The notes beneath the pieces were generated by a model, which worked only from the letters and a program-made list of their open reading frames with translations, was not told the DNA's origin and made no database searches. A program made the position numbers and the translations under genes. 32,068 nucleotides of DNA from Endotrypanum monterogeii (taxonomy: Eukaryota > Euglenozoa > Kinetoplastea > Trypanosomatida > Trypanosomatidae). Positions 8,062 to 17,714 of the stretch are shown in pieces. Where the stretch lies: contig CM007339.1 of assembly GCA_000333855.2 (NCBI GenBank), positions 223,127 to 255,194 of the forward strand. The letters run 5' to 3'. Positions within the stretch are counted from its first letter, which is position 1. Every line of letters starts with the position of its first letter.

Positions 8062-11000
8062 ATGCAGTTTTCCGAAACCGAGTCCTCGAGCGCGTCAGCC
8101 GCCTCGACCCCACGAAAGCGGGGCCGTGACAAACTGGTGGTGGCGAATGTAGCAATCCCGCCCACGAGTGCGATGCGCGCCTTTCACGCGACATCGTCAT
8201 CGGACAGACGTGGTACCGACGACAGGGGTGGTCGACAGCGCTTCATTGACACCAGTCCTCTGCGACTCCAGCTCACCGCGGGACTCGATGGGGCCACCGG
8301 CTCTACCCCAGGTACCCCATCCACACGTAACAGTAGGAATAGAATACGGAACGACGACGGAGACGACGATACGTGTTTCTTTTCTACACAACAGGCACCT
8401 CCCTTCTTTGCCAAGGCATCCGCCGCCTCCTTTGCGGCGCCAGCTTTTAAAGGGGAAAGCAACAGAACTGGTGTGGCTGTGACGGCGTTACAAATGACTC
8501 GCTCCTCCTCTCAGTCCTCAACGTCGTCGCAATCCTCTATCTCTGCACCGAATCGTTCTCGGCGTGGTGAAGAGAAGTCCACTCTACATCGGAGCACCTC
8601 CAGGATTTTGAACGTTGGCCACTACTTCACTTCCGATGCACGACGGGGCGGAGGAGTCTCACCTCAGTCGATAGAATCCTCATCGTCCGATACATTATTC
8701 CACCCACCTCCCGCGGCCCCTCCCAGCTCAACCGCCTGCCCTTCGACTTCGATAGCACCACACGCGGTGGCAGCCCCACTCCCGGCTAAAGATGAAAGAA
8801 CTTCGCGCACTGAGGTAATGACACACATACCCAATCACACCCCCAGTACCACAGCGGAGCACGAAGGTTGTTCATTCGCACTAAAGGGGGGAATGTCAAT
8901 GGCTTCCTCCGCCAGCACACTCACCAACACGAGCTACACGAGCAACGCTGACCCCAGCTTTGTGGATCTCTCAGCCAGTCACACATTGGGGGACGCTGTT
9001 GTTTCGGTTGCGGTTGTGCCCGAGGCAACGGGAGCCAGTGTATCTGGCGCACAGGATTTCCAGCCCTCGTTGGCATCCTTCATCAGCAACTCGTCCGGAG
9101 CTTGCCTGCCACCCCATTCTCAGTCCCCGGGCACACAGCGTCGTTCTACAGGGCACGGCAACCCGGGGTATTCAAACGTTGATGACGCCTCAGCGGACGG
9201 GGACGGGGGGCAGAGGGAGGAGGAGGACGAGCTGAATACCACTGCAGGGAGCCGAGCTGCCCAGGCTGCGCTGGACGCTGCAGAGCAGTTCAAAGATCGA
9301 GAAGGTCATTACGACGCTTCCCCTGTCGCTGTTCCCACCACAGGGCACTCTTGCTCTGTCCATCCATCCAGGACACTGTTGCGAGAAGAAATCGACGTAC
9401 CCCTCCTGCCACAGACGGTGGCTGGCTGTCGGCCTGATGCCAGAATTGACAGCACCGCGAGGGACTTCTTCACCAAGGACAAGGAGGGCAATGACGCTTC
9501 TGTGTCAAGCTTCCCGGGGAACAGGAGCGCCGACTCTTTGCATACACCCTCACCCACTGAACAGCATCTTTTTTCTCGCACAGAGAATAGTGAATCTTCT
9601 CGCGTCACGTGGCCGAATGTCGCAGGGCTCGCTGGCATTTCAGAGCCCGCTGCACATCCCGCTGTCCCGCGACGACAGCAGCCACCTCCACCCCCGACCC
9701 CGTCGACCACAAGAAAAACGGCATTGTCTCGCTCTTCTTCCCTGGACGCTGGGGAGGGAAGCGACAATACCAGCTGCGATAGCAGTCATTGCAATACGGA
9801 TCCGACTTTAGAGCGGCAACGCACCCCCCTCATCAGTTTTGATACCCATACGACCACGGCCTCTGCGGAAGCGGCTCAGGCCGTCGTGAACTACAGTGCC
9901 TCGCTCCTCCCACCCACCCGCAGTCGTAGCAGCGACAGTCATTGTAATAGCGAACCACACAGCAGTGGCAGTGCCCGTGGTGGATCTGAGGGTGGCAAGG
10001 AAAAGTCAGCTTTGCCGTCCGCAAAGGGTGCGCAGGAACTGGTCCATAGAGTAAGCAGGAGTATCGATAGCAGCGTCAGCGACATCGTCTGGGTGCATCC
10101 ACAGCGCCGAACGACACCGGGGGGCTGCAGTGCGCTGGAGAACAACCCGGGTGCGGAAATTGTCGACTCGGCAACGATGCTGTCCAGCTCCATGACAGCG
10201 ACTGACATGGCCGTGAGTCTTGGCGGTGATCACGTCGACACGGGTGTGTTTGCATCAAACCCCAAGGGAGGCTACCCTGAGCACTTCCTCAACACTGCAC
10301 CCTCCTCCGAGGCGCATGGCGAAACGCATACAACGGCCGCCTTCCCCACAACAATGACCACAGGGGGTGGAACGTTGTCCTCCCGCACCAGCGTCCTGCT
10401 GATGCCACCTTCGCCATCCCAGCCACGCGCCGCGATGTCTGCAGGCAACAGCGCCTGCTCCTCTTCTCTCTCTGCAAACGCCGATGCAACTGTGCTCGAA
10501 GATTCATCCCATCGAAGCAACAGCCATGCGCTGCGTCCTGCGCAGGAGCGTGACGCTTCAGGGCAATCACCTGAGGGTGGTGCAGATCAACAGGTGACAA
10601 CGATGCAGCGCATGACAAGTTCTAGCAACTCCTTGTGCTCGCCGTCTTCCTCTGCGGGCACGGGGTACGGCGACAGTGAGTTGAGACGGACGAACAACTA
10701 CCGAAGTGAAATCTGGCCGATGGGTGAGCGATCCTGTTTCGCGGAAGAGGTGGGTGACAGTGACCGCCCTGCCTTGTGGCCACGTGCTGCGACTACCGGG
10801 TATGTGGCGGAGGAGACTAACTACATTCCTTCCTCCAATTCGGCATCCAGTACAGCCCTCGACGCCGACGCGGTCGATGTGGAGGACGTGTCTGCCGCGT
10901 ATGTGCGCTCCTTTGTGCACAAAAAGCAGCTCGTTAAAGATAATGACCGTGAGAGCGAAAAGAGCGTGGAAGACAGAGCAGTCATCAGCTGGGAGTGCGC

Positions 11001-14000
11001 TGCAAAAGGCAATGTCCGTCCACTAGCGCTGCAGGAGGCTGGGCACTGGGATAATCTCCTGGGTGAGATGGAGCTGGTAGACTGCACCGTCATTTCCCGC
11101 GTGTATGAGCACCGTTCGTCGCCCCAGGGCTCATCTTCGCACGTGAGTAGCGCGAATGGAAGTGTCCACACCGATAATCAAGACGACAGCGATCGTTGCC
11201 TTTTTAAAGTGGTCTCGCTTTTCCCAGTGGCCGCCGAAGACCATGGCGCCCGGTGGTCACGGTATGCTGAGGTGCAGGGCCGTCTGCTCGCTTTGGCTGA
11301 GGAGATGCGTTCCACACAGCGTGCGCTCGATGAGGCAGGTCTCACTACAACGGAGTCGGACGTACGGTCTCTAGATTCCCGTGGCGTTGACGCCCCCGAC
11401 GCGACAGCTTCACCCCAAACCGGAAGAGTTGAAGGTCTCCGGGATGATCCTGACGGCCTGTTCGCACAGCGACGGCAGCGTGTCACCTGCGCTGGACTCC
11501 TCAATGTGTGTGTGGACTCCAGGTGCCGCATTATCGCCCAGCTGGAGACGATGTCGTGCATGGTGACGCTGCGCTGTCTTCTTGCTGCCAACGCTGGCAC
11601 CGGGCTTCGCGAAAACGAAGTCGTCGCCCTTATCCGTACAGTTGTTTGTAAGGTCGCAACGATGCACAACGCTGGTTTTGCTCACGGCGCACTGCATGCC
11701 GGCAACGTACTCATTTCTAGTTACGACGGAGATGCAGTTTTGACACAGCCGTGTGGGCTGATGAGTCAAAGTGCGTGGCTGCCGTCGGACTTGTCCGTGA
11801 TCAGCGTCACGCGTGCCCTTGCGATGGCACCATACCTCTTGGAAGTCTGGGGAACACACCGACCGGATGCTAAGAGCGCCACGTCGAGCGGACTAGGGTC
11901 GTCCCCTCAGCGACCCAATTCCCCGGAGCTTATCACGTACCACAACTTGTCTGCACTCGGATGGCTCGGGGGTGACGTCACGAAAAGATCTGCGGATTCT
12001 GATGAAAACACTAACATCGCCAAGGCGACCACCGGCGGTGCCGCCTACATTCCCACCGCTGCGGACGACCTTTACGCTCTTGGCATGATGGCGTTTTTTA
12101 TTCTATACGACACTCCCCCATTCCAAGTCGCGTCGTTGTGGGCGGTGGTGGGGCGCCTGGGAGCTCTGGCTGACGACTACACGGCTGCCATGCAGTCCAC
12201 CTCCTCTTCATCTTACCCGGTGGCACGTAGCAAAGCGCGCCGTCTGATTTCGGATTTCTGTTTTGGGACTGGTCGATACAGTTCTGAATCTAGCTATGCC
12301 ACAGGATCTTCTCCTTCCTCAGCAGAACCCTCGCAGTCGCCCGGTCCAACTACACCTGCGTCCACAGCCGTGCAGCAGTATAGCCTTACACCCTTTCGAG
12401 AGGAGTTCATTCAGAGTGTACAATCCTTCATTGTGGACTGCGTTGAGGCGTCATGTGCAGCGGCGATGTTGAGTCGAAAGAATGGCTGCGCCTCCATGTC
12501 AGAGTGTTCACCATCTGGATACTTGAACGCGCAGGAGTTGCTCGCTGGACATCCCCTCTTCCAGGTGCCCACTCCCACGACACAGACGAATGACGTCGAA
12601 AAGACAAAGGGCCGTACAGGCAACGAGCTGTCGATGGGAGCGAGTGAGGCTCAGAGTGACGCAGATGAGAAGATGCGCGATACGGTGCATAGTGTTGCCT
12701 ATCCAGCGTTTTGCACGTGGAGTGCTGCCCGAAAAGGCTGTGGCTCAGCGCCCTATCTGAGTCGTCTGCACAGCAACGCTTTCTATACCGCTCGTTCCAC
12801 AGCTCTCTGCGAGCGCATCTGTCGTGGCGCTCAGGAGAAGGACTATAGGACAGTCAATGCACTAAAAACTTCGTCTGATGCTGAGTCGCTGGAGACGCTC
12901 TCGGCTTACAGCCCGCAGGTGGTCACAGCGCCACGGGCATGGTGGGCCCCCTTGCTACTCCTCGACGAAAACAACTTCGGTGTGAGAGACCGCGAGACCA
13001 GCCTGCACACCTACACAGCGACTTCGGATGAGAGACTGCCGACACCGTGGCATTGGCAGCGACTTGCGGGCTCTCGTTTGGCGGCAGACTCCGCCGCGCT
13101 ATTGTCCCTGTCTGCGCTCCTGCGTCCATCTCCTGTAGAGGCGCCTGGCTGGCTAGCTGGCCCTGGTCGCGATGGCTTCTTCGACAACAATGCCTCAGGC
13201 GGTAGCGCTGCTCGGCAAGGGCTCGATTCATTGGAGCCACACATCACCTCCGGTAGTCGGTGTGAGCTGGATAAGGACTTCGTGCTCCACCACTCCCTCC
13301 CCGCCCTCCTATTGGCAAAGAAGCAGGACGGTGTGTTTTCCTTGGGTCGCTCCTTTCTTCTTTCCCGTGTGTCGCCTGTAGCGGACACGCTAATTCTGCA
13401 GCGACTGACAGACTGCACCGTGACGCTGCTTGCGCCTTTTCGGTACATTGTACTCGACGGGCTGCTACGCTGTGAGGTCCGGCTTGGTCCCTGCGAGTAC
13501 TGCGTGCTGCGGGACGTACACAGTTGTCCCCTCATCGCTATCGCCGCCCGCCAACTTTACGGGACTAACGTGACCGAAACACACCTGAGCTGGAGTGGTC
13601 AGGGCAGCGGTCGACCTGGGCTCAAGTGCAGTCGTGACGTCACCACTTCCCTCTACGGCATAGTCTACGAGGGCCTTGTTGAGGACTATTCAAGGATGGG
13701 TCTGGCACTGGAACACTCTTTCTGTTTTGCTGCCCCGCGTGACTCGCAGGAGACTGCAGACCTGGGTAGTTGTAGGGGTAATGCGCTGATGCAACGACGG
13801 ACTTTCGAGCTCATGGCGACTACTGCAGCGGATGCGAACCGAGGGCATGTTGAGGTTGGGTTATGCCTTGCCCCGGAGGCGCCATATGCCCACGCGCTGA
13901 TCCTGAGCAGCACGCGCTACGTGCACAGCGGCAGGAGAAGCGGTGGTCCGCAGAGTCCATGGATGGCGTCGCCTGACGTGTATCACTTCTTCGGTGAGTT

Positions 14001-17000
14001 GGCGGGAAAGGATGTGGTCGTGTGTGATGTCCACGGCAACGTCCAGGATCGCGACGGCCGGCCGATAGTTTTTGTGATTGGCGAGCTGGGCGATATTGTC
14101 GTGGAGCGGTGCAGCCACTGCACCATCGTGGTGGTCGGGACGCCAAGTAATCTTCAAGCGTCCGGGTGCCACGATTGTCAACTGATCTACATGGCGCGCG
14201 AGTCGGTCATCGAGGATTGCACTCGCATGGAGTGTGTTGCCCTTGTGACGGAGTACTTGCTCTTGCAGAGGTGTGATACAGTGCGTGTAAGACCACTCTT
14301 TCTTGATTGTCCCTTCAGTGATGAAGTCCTACGCTGCGTGGTCAGTGGAAGCATTGGTGGCTCTGAGGAGGAGCAGGTAGTTGGCGCTTACGAGGCTGGT
14401 CGGGTTGACAAACTGAACGCAGTCCTGCGCGGGGTTGATCACGGCGTGTATGTGCAGACTTGCGAGAATGTAACGATAGAGGATATGAACTTCTATTACT
14501 CATGCAGTAGCCTCGCCGGGGGTACTCAACACCTCATGCGAGGCGACGAGGGTGCACGAAAGCGTGGAATTGTTATATTCTCTGTTCACCACGCGAGCAT
14601 GCCGACTCACGCCGCCGACGGTAGTCCATTAAACGATGCCTCGCAATACATGGGAGAGGCCGCTGAGTCACTCGCTGAGCTTCTCTCCCTCCCGTGCTCT
14701 CTGGAGCCCCTTCATCGCTATGGGTGTGTGGAAAGGGAAGTAGCCGGTCCCGCGAATCGGGCGGCTGTGTCCTTCCACGACTTACTGAACTGCTCCGTCT
14801 TCCGGGTGCGCGGTTCCTTATGCCCGCCAGAGTTGCCATCCTCCTCCGGTTGTCCTGACGTCAATGCGACACTCGCCAACGTTTGCGTGGATCGTGTGCA
14901 TGGAGGCGTCATCTATATCGAGGACGCAGTTCACAGCCTGCGTCTGCGCCACTGCGCCGGCCCGCTGGACGTCGTCGTCTGCGCTGCGACGACGGTGATG
15001 ATGGAGGGGTGCGTCGGCGTGCAGCTGCGCACCGCGTGTGTCAGCTTTCAAGCTACTGACTGCGCTCACTGTCATGTGGCCCTTCACGTGAACGATCCCC
15101 CACAGTACCTCCGTTGTATGAGCATGCAGACTTCCCCACTCAACATCACGGCGCGGGAATTCGAAGTACTGCTCACCGCTGCTCGGGTAAGTCTGGAGAT
15201 TAATCTGTACGATACCCCCCGCCTCCTGTCAATGGAGGGCGGGTCTACAAGGGAAGTGGGGCGACCGAGTCCTCCTTCGGAGGCGTGCGGAGTCGATGCG
15301 TCCAAGGGCTGTAATGTAGAGACCCCTACTACCTCTCACGGCATCGCTGATGTTTGCTCTGCACTCCTCGCAGCGCCGGACACAGAGCCTTTAGATCTAC
15401 AGAATAGCAGTCAGGATATTGGCGAGAGAGGTGTATCACCTTCCCAGATCCCACGCATGATGCTCGCTCTCCGTCAGCCTGTAACAGTGGTCGCCCCACT
15501 TCCAGGATTGTGCGTTAGTCCGAAGCAGGCTCCTTTTGTTGAGGAGCTCGAAAGGCGTGTGACGGCGTGGGCAGAGAGGCCGTTCGCAGTTTCGCGTGAT
15601 GAAGCCGTCGTCATCGCACTGTATGCCTTGGCCGACGTCGGAGACGCACCCCTGAGTCTCACAGAAAGGGCAGAGTTGTCGGAGCCGGTGCAGCACACGG
15701 AACCACCCCAATCGGGGACTGGGATTCGCAACGCTCCGGGGGCTGATCAGACCCCTCAGCTCATGTCGACTCACGCGTCTTCTCTGGTGACCTCCCCATC
15801 CTCTTTAACGGCAGGCGATGCACCAAGACAGATATCAGGCCCAGCTCTGCAGAAGCCCTCCTCTGCAGATGTTCAGCTCGAGTCTCAGAGAGAGTGTCCT
15901 CGCACCAGGGGTAGCGCCATCGCTGCAGCAACAGCTCCAATGCACACTTCATCTACATCGTCTGCAGGTGAGGCCAGTGCCAGGCCAAGCACCGCATCTG
16001 AAGCTCACGTGCTGAGCGAAGTTGCCGTGGACAACAAACTCATAATTGCGGAGGAGGACTCCGTGAAGAGGAGCATCATGCGCCGATCGCCAGAGCCGCC
16101 TCTTTCATTATCACCGCCCACTCGCTATGTAGATCCGACGCAAGTGTCGCTGAAGGATAAGGTCCGAAAGTCACCTGTAATGAAGTATCCGGTCATTCCA
16201 GTGCAGCCCCCGCAAACTCCACCCTCGAATCTCTCACTGACGAGCGCCCAGGCTGACGAAGGCGGCTTTCTCGACTCGGCGGCATCGCCGCCCTCCACGT
16301 CAACTGCCGGCTTTCCGTTTGCGACTGGGCTTCATGGCATCGCTCTGGTGACTGAGATCGGCACCTCAGTGAACTCAAGCTCTACCCCACCGCCGCCGAC
16401 GCCTGGGGCGACCAGAGTGTTAGACCCCACACAAGCGGGAGCCTCTTCGACAGTGGACGTCTTCTCCCGCACACAGGTAAATGGGGTCTCAGTGGTCACT
16501 GGGAGCACTCATTCGGCCGTGGAGGAAGACAGTGGCCGGCAGGCGGCCACCACCTGCGTTATGGGCAACGTAGGTCTGAGGTCTACATCTCTCATCCTGC
16601 TCCCCGATCACTGTCAGTCGCCTGTCATGGCAGGAGGCTCCACCGGCAGTTGCGACGAAAGCGAGCGTAGCGGGAAGCCCCCTACACCAGCTGATGAACC
16701 CTCTGATGCTTTCGCTAGAGAGACGCAGGTGCAGTGGCCATCTTCACCCCAGGAATCTTCGCATCGTCTGACCCCTGAGGGCAGAAAGAGCGGTGGCGGA
16801 GCTGAACCGATCGCGACTGTTGTTCTAAGAGAAGAGGGACGACATCACGTAGGCAACATCGTCACAACATCCTCGAGTAGCTCCTCATGCTTTGTCGATG
16901 AGTACCCGCGGCGTTCCCAGGGGTCATACGAGGGGAGCACGCAGTCAGGTGCCGACGAAGACAATGGTGATGTGAAGGGCTTGTTGTCGAGGCCACCTAC

Positions 17001-17415
17001 AAATTTTGTGCACGTCTCGCAGGACTCGCTCATACCTCAGCAAGGCTCGTTCCCTGCCACTGCTGCTGGAGTGATGCCATCCAAGGCCACAGGTGCCGCC
17101 GAGGGTGACGATGCCAGCGATAGCGGCGCCTCGATGAAGCGTGAAGCTGTGCAGGATCCACAAGGTAGAGGCTGCTCGATGATGCCCCACACGGACCTTC
17201 CGGGAAAGACCCTGGGTCAGGATGCTTTTGCAACGCACGGGGCGGACATGCGGGTGCACGATCTGATACGTCGGGTGGAGCAGGCACGTCAAATCTACGC
17301 GCGAAGACAACATTCGTGGACATCATCAGCGAGTAGCAGTTTAGAGACGCGTGTCCAGGCAACCGTACTGAAGCTGAGGTCCCTCAAGAACGTATGCAGT
17401 AATCCAGAGTTGTGA
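8062..17415 (+). CDS. giant pseudokinase-TBCC/C-CAP fusion protein
   Basis: A 3117-residue protein, probably a cytoskeletal or basal-body scaffold. Residues 1 to about 950 are Ser/Thr/Pro-rich and disordered. Residues about 1000-1502 form a degenerate kinase fold: the glycine loop (1003-1015) has no glycines, K1049 and E1070 may be the beta3 Lys and alphaC Glu, HRD is HGA (1208-1210), the following Asn is kept (N1215), and DFG reads PCG (1230-1232). An alphaF-like ADDLYALG (1334-1341) and a final ELLAGHPLF (1492-1500) complete the fold. Three TBCC/C-CAP-like beta-helical blocks follow, about 1775-1845, 1985-2085 and 2245-2390. The third has the clearest TBCC pattern, CxxC then LHV (2334-2343), but Q2330 replaces the arginine finger. 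Residues 2400-3117 are disordered, with a repeated RxxDPTQ motif and a short helical tail. The frame stays open upstream to a GTG at 7936 with no in-frame ATG, so 8062 is the start. The fusion assignment is by motif; function is inferred. Confidence 0.93.
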   Translation: MQFSETESSSASAASTPRKRGRDKLVVANVAIPPTSAMRAFHATSSSDRRGTDDRGGRQRFIDTSPLRLQLTAGLDGATGSTPGTPSTRNSRNRIRNDDGDDDTCFFSTQQAPPFFAKASAASFAAPAFKGESNRTGVAVTALQMTRSSSQSSTSSQSSISAPNRSRRGEEKSTLHRSTSRILNVGHYFTSDARRGGGVSPQSIESSSSDTLFHPPPAAPPSSTACPSTSIAPHAVAAPLPAKDERTSRTEVMTHIPNHTPSTTAEHEGCSFALKGGMSMASSASTLTNTSYTSNADPSFVDLSASHTLGDAVVSVAVVPEATGASVSGAQDFQPSLASFISNSSGACLPPHSQSPGTQRRSTGHGNPGYSNVDDASADGDGGQREEEDELNTTAGSRAAQAALDAAEQFKDREGHYDASPVAVPTTGHSCSVHPSRTLLREEIDVPLLPQTVAGCRPDARIDSTARDFFTKDKEGNDASVSSFPGNRSADSLHTPSPTEQHLFSRTENSESSRVTWPNVAGLAGISEPAAHPAVPRRQQPPPPPTPSTTRKTALSRSSSLDAGEGSDNTSCDSSHCNTDPTLERQRTPLISFDTHTTTASAEAAQAVVNYSASLLPPTRSRSSDSHCNSEPHSSGSARGGSEGGKEKSALPSAKGAQELVHRVSRSIDSSVSDIVWVHPQRRTTPGGCSALENNPGAEIVDSATMLSSSMTATDMAVSLGGDHVDTGVFASNPKGGYPEHFLNTAPSSEAHGETHTTAAFPTTMTTGGGTLSSRTSVLLMPPSPSQPRAAMSAGNSACSSSLSANADATVLEDSSHRSNSHALRPAQERDASGQSPEGGADQQVTTMQRMTSSSNSLCSPSSSAGTGYGDSELRRTNNYRSEIWPMGERSCFAEEVGDSDRPALWPRAATTGYVAEETNYIPSSNSASSTALDADAVDVEDVSAAYVRSFVHKKQLVKDNDRESEKSVEDRAVISWECAAKGNVRPLALQEAGHWDNLLGEMELVDCTVISRVYEHRSSPQGSSSHVSSANGSVHTDNQDDSDRCLFKVVSLFPVAAEDHGARWSRYAEVQGRLLALAEEMRSTQRALDEAGLTTTESDVRSLDSRGVDAPDATASPQTGRVEGLRDDPDGLFAQRRQRVTCAGLLNVCVDSRCRIIAQLETMSCMVTLRCLLAANAGTGLRENEVVALIRTVVCKVATMHNAGFAHGALHAGNVLISSYDGDAVLTQPCGLMSQSAWLPSDLSVISVTRALAMAPYLLEVWGTHRPDAKSATSSGLGSSPQRPNSPELITYHNLSALGWLGGDVTKRSADSDENTNIAKATTGGAAYIPTAADDLYALGMMAFFILYDTPPFQVASLWAVVGRLGALADDYTAAMQSTSSSSYPVARSKARRLISDFCFGTGRYSSESSYATGSSPSSAEPSQSPGPTTPASTAVQQYSLTPFREEFIQSVQSFIVDCVEASCAAAMLSRKNGCASMSECSPSGYLNAQELLAGHPLFQVPTPTTQTNDVEKTKGRTGNELSMGASEAQSDADEKMRDTVHSVAYPAFCTWSAARKGCGSAPYLSRLHSNAFYTARSTALCERICRGAQEKDYRTVNALKTSSDAESLETLSAYSPQVVTAPRAWWAPLLLLDENNFGVRDRETSLHTYTATSDERLPTPWHWQRLAGSRLAADSAALLSLSALLRPSPVEAPGWLAGPGRDGFFDNNASGGSAARQGLDSLEPHITSGSRCELDKDFVLHHSLPALLLAKKQDGVFSLGRSFLLSRVSPVADTLILQRLTDCTVTLLAPFRYIVLDGLLRCEVRLGPCEYCVLRDVHSCPLIAIAARQLYGTNVTETHLSWSGQGSGRPGLKCSRDVTTSLYGIVYEGLVEDYSRMGLALEHSFCFAAPRDSQETADLGSCRGNALMQRRTFELMATTAADANRGHVEVGLCLAPEAPYAHALILSSTRYVHSGRRSGGPQSPWMASPDVYHFFGELAGKDVVVCDVHGNVQDRDGRPIVFVIGELGDIVVERCSHCTIVVVGTPSNLQASGCHDCQLIYMARESVIEDCTRMECVALVTEYLLLQRCDTVRVRPLFLDCPFSDEVLRCVVSGSIGGSEEEQVVGAYEAGRVDKLNAVLRGVDHGVYVQTCENVTIEDMNFYYSCSSLAGGTQHLMRGDEGARKRGIVIFSVHHASMPTHAADGSPLNDASQYMGEAAESLAELLSLPCSLEPLHRYGCVEREVAGPANRAAVSFHDLLNCSVFRVRGSLCPPELPSSSGCPDVNATLANVCVDRVHGGVIYIEDAVHSLRLRHCAGPLDVVVCAATTVMMEGCVGVQLRTACVSFQATDCAHCHVALHVNDPPQYLRCMSMQTSPLNITAREFEVLLTAARVSLEINLYDTPRLLSMEGGSTREVGRPSPPSEACGVDASKGCNVETPTTSHGIADVCSALLAAPDTEPLDLQNSSQDIGERGVSPSQIPRMMLALRQPVTVVAPLPGLCVSPKQAPFVEELERRVTAWAERPFAVSRDEAVVIALYALADVGDAPLSLTERAELSEPVQHTEPPQSGTGIRNAPGADQTPQLMSTHASSLVTSPSSLTAGDAPRQISGPALQKPSSADVQLESQRECPRTRGSAIAAATAPMHTSSTSSAGEASARPSTASEAHVLSEVAVDNKLIIAEEDSVKRSIMRRSPEPPLSLSPPTRYVDPTQVSLKDKVRKSPVMKYPVIPVQPPQTPPSNLSLTSAQADEGGFLDSAASPPSTSTAGFPFATGLHGIALVTEIGTSVNSSSTPPPPTPGATRVLDPTQAGASSTVDVFSRTQVNGVSVVTGSTHSAVEEDSGRQAATTCVMGNVGLRSTSLILLPDHCQSPVMAGGSTGSCDESERSGKPPTPADEPSDAFARETQVQWPSSPQESSHRLTPEGRKSGGGAEPIATVVLREEGRHHVGNIVTTSSSSSSCFVDEYPRRSQGSYEGSTQSGADEDNGDVKGLLSRPPTNFVHVSQDSLIPQQGSFPATAAGVMPSKATGAAEGDDASDSGASMKREAVQDPQGRGCSMMPHTDLPGKTLGQDAFATHGADMRVHDLIRRVEQARQIYARRQHSWTSSASSSLETRVQATVLKLRSLKNVCSNPEL

Positions 17416-17689
17416 GTATACCTGGGCAGTTGACAATCGGTGAAGACGAGCAGAGAAAGCAAGGGGGAAGGAAATGAAGGGACGCATACCACGTGTATGT
17501 CTGTGTGTGTTTTTTGCTGTATACTTCCCCCCCCCCTCCCCCCCTTTCCCTCCGATGGGGGGGAGGTGCGCTGAGAACTCAACTTCCACCTTTCCTGCCC
17601 CTTTTCACCATAGACAAGTGTTCGCATGCGCGGTAGACCACGATAAGTGACCAATATCGTTTTTTTTTCTGGTTTTCCTTTTCTTCTGT

Positions 17690-17714
17690 CTGTGTGTGTG
17701 TGTGTGTGTGTGAT
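17690..17714. repeat. (GT)n microsatellite
   Basis: GT alternation following a T/C tract. Confidence 0.9.
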
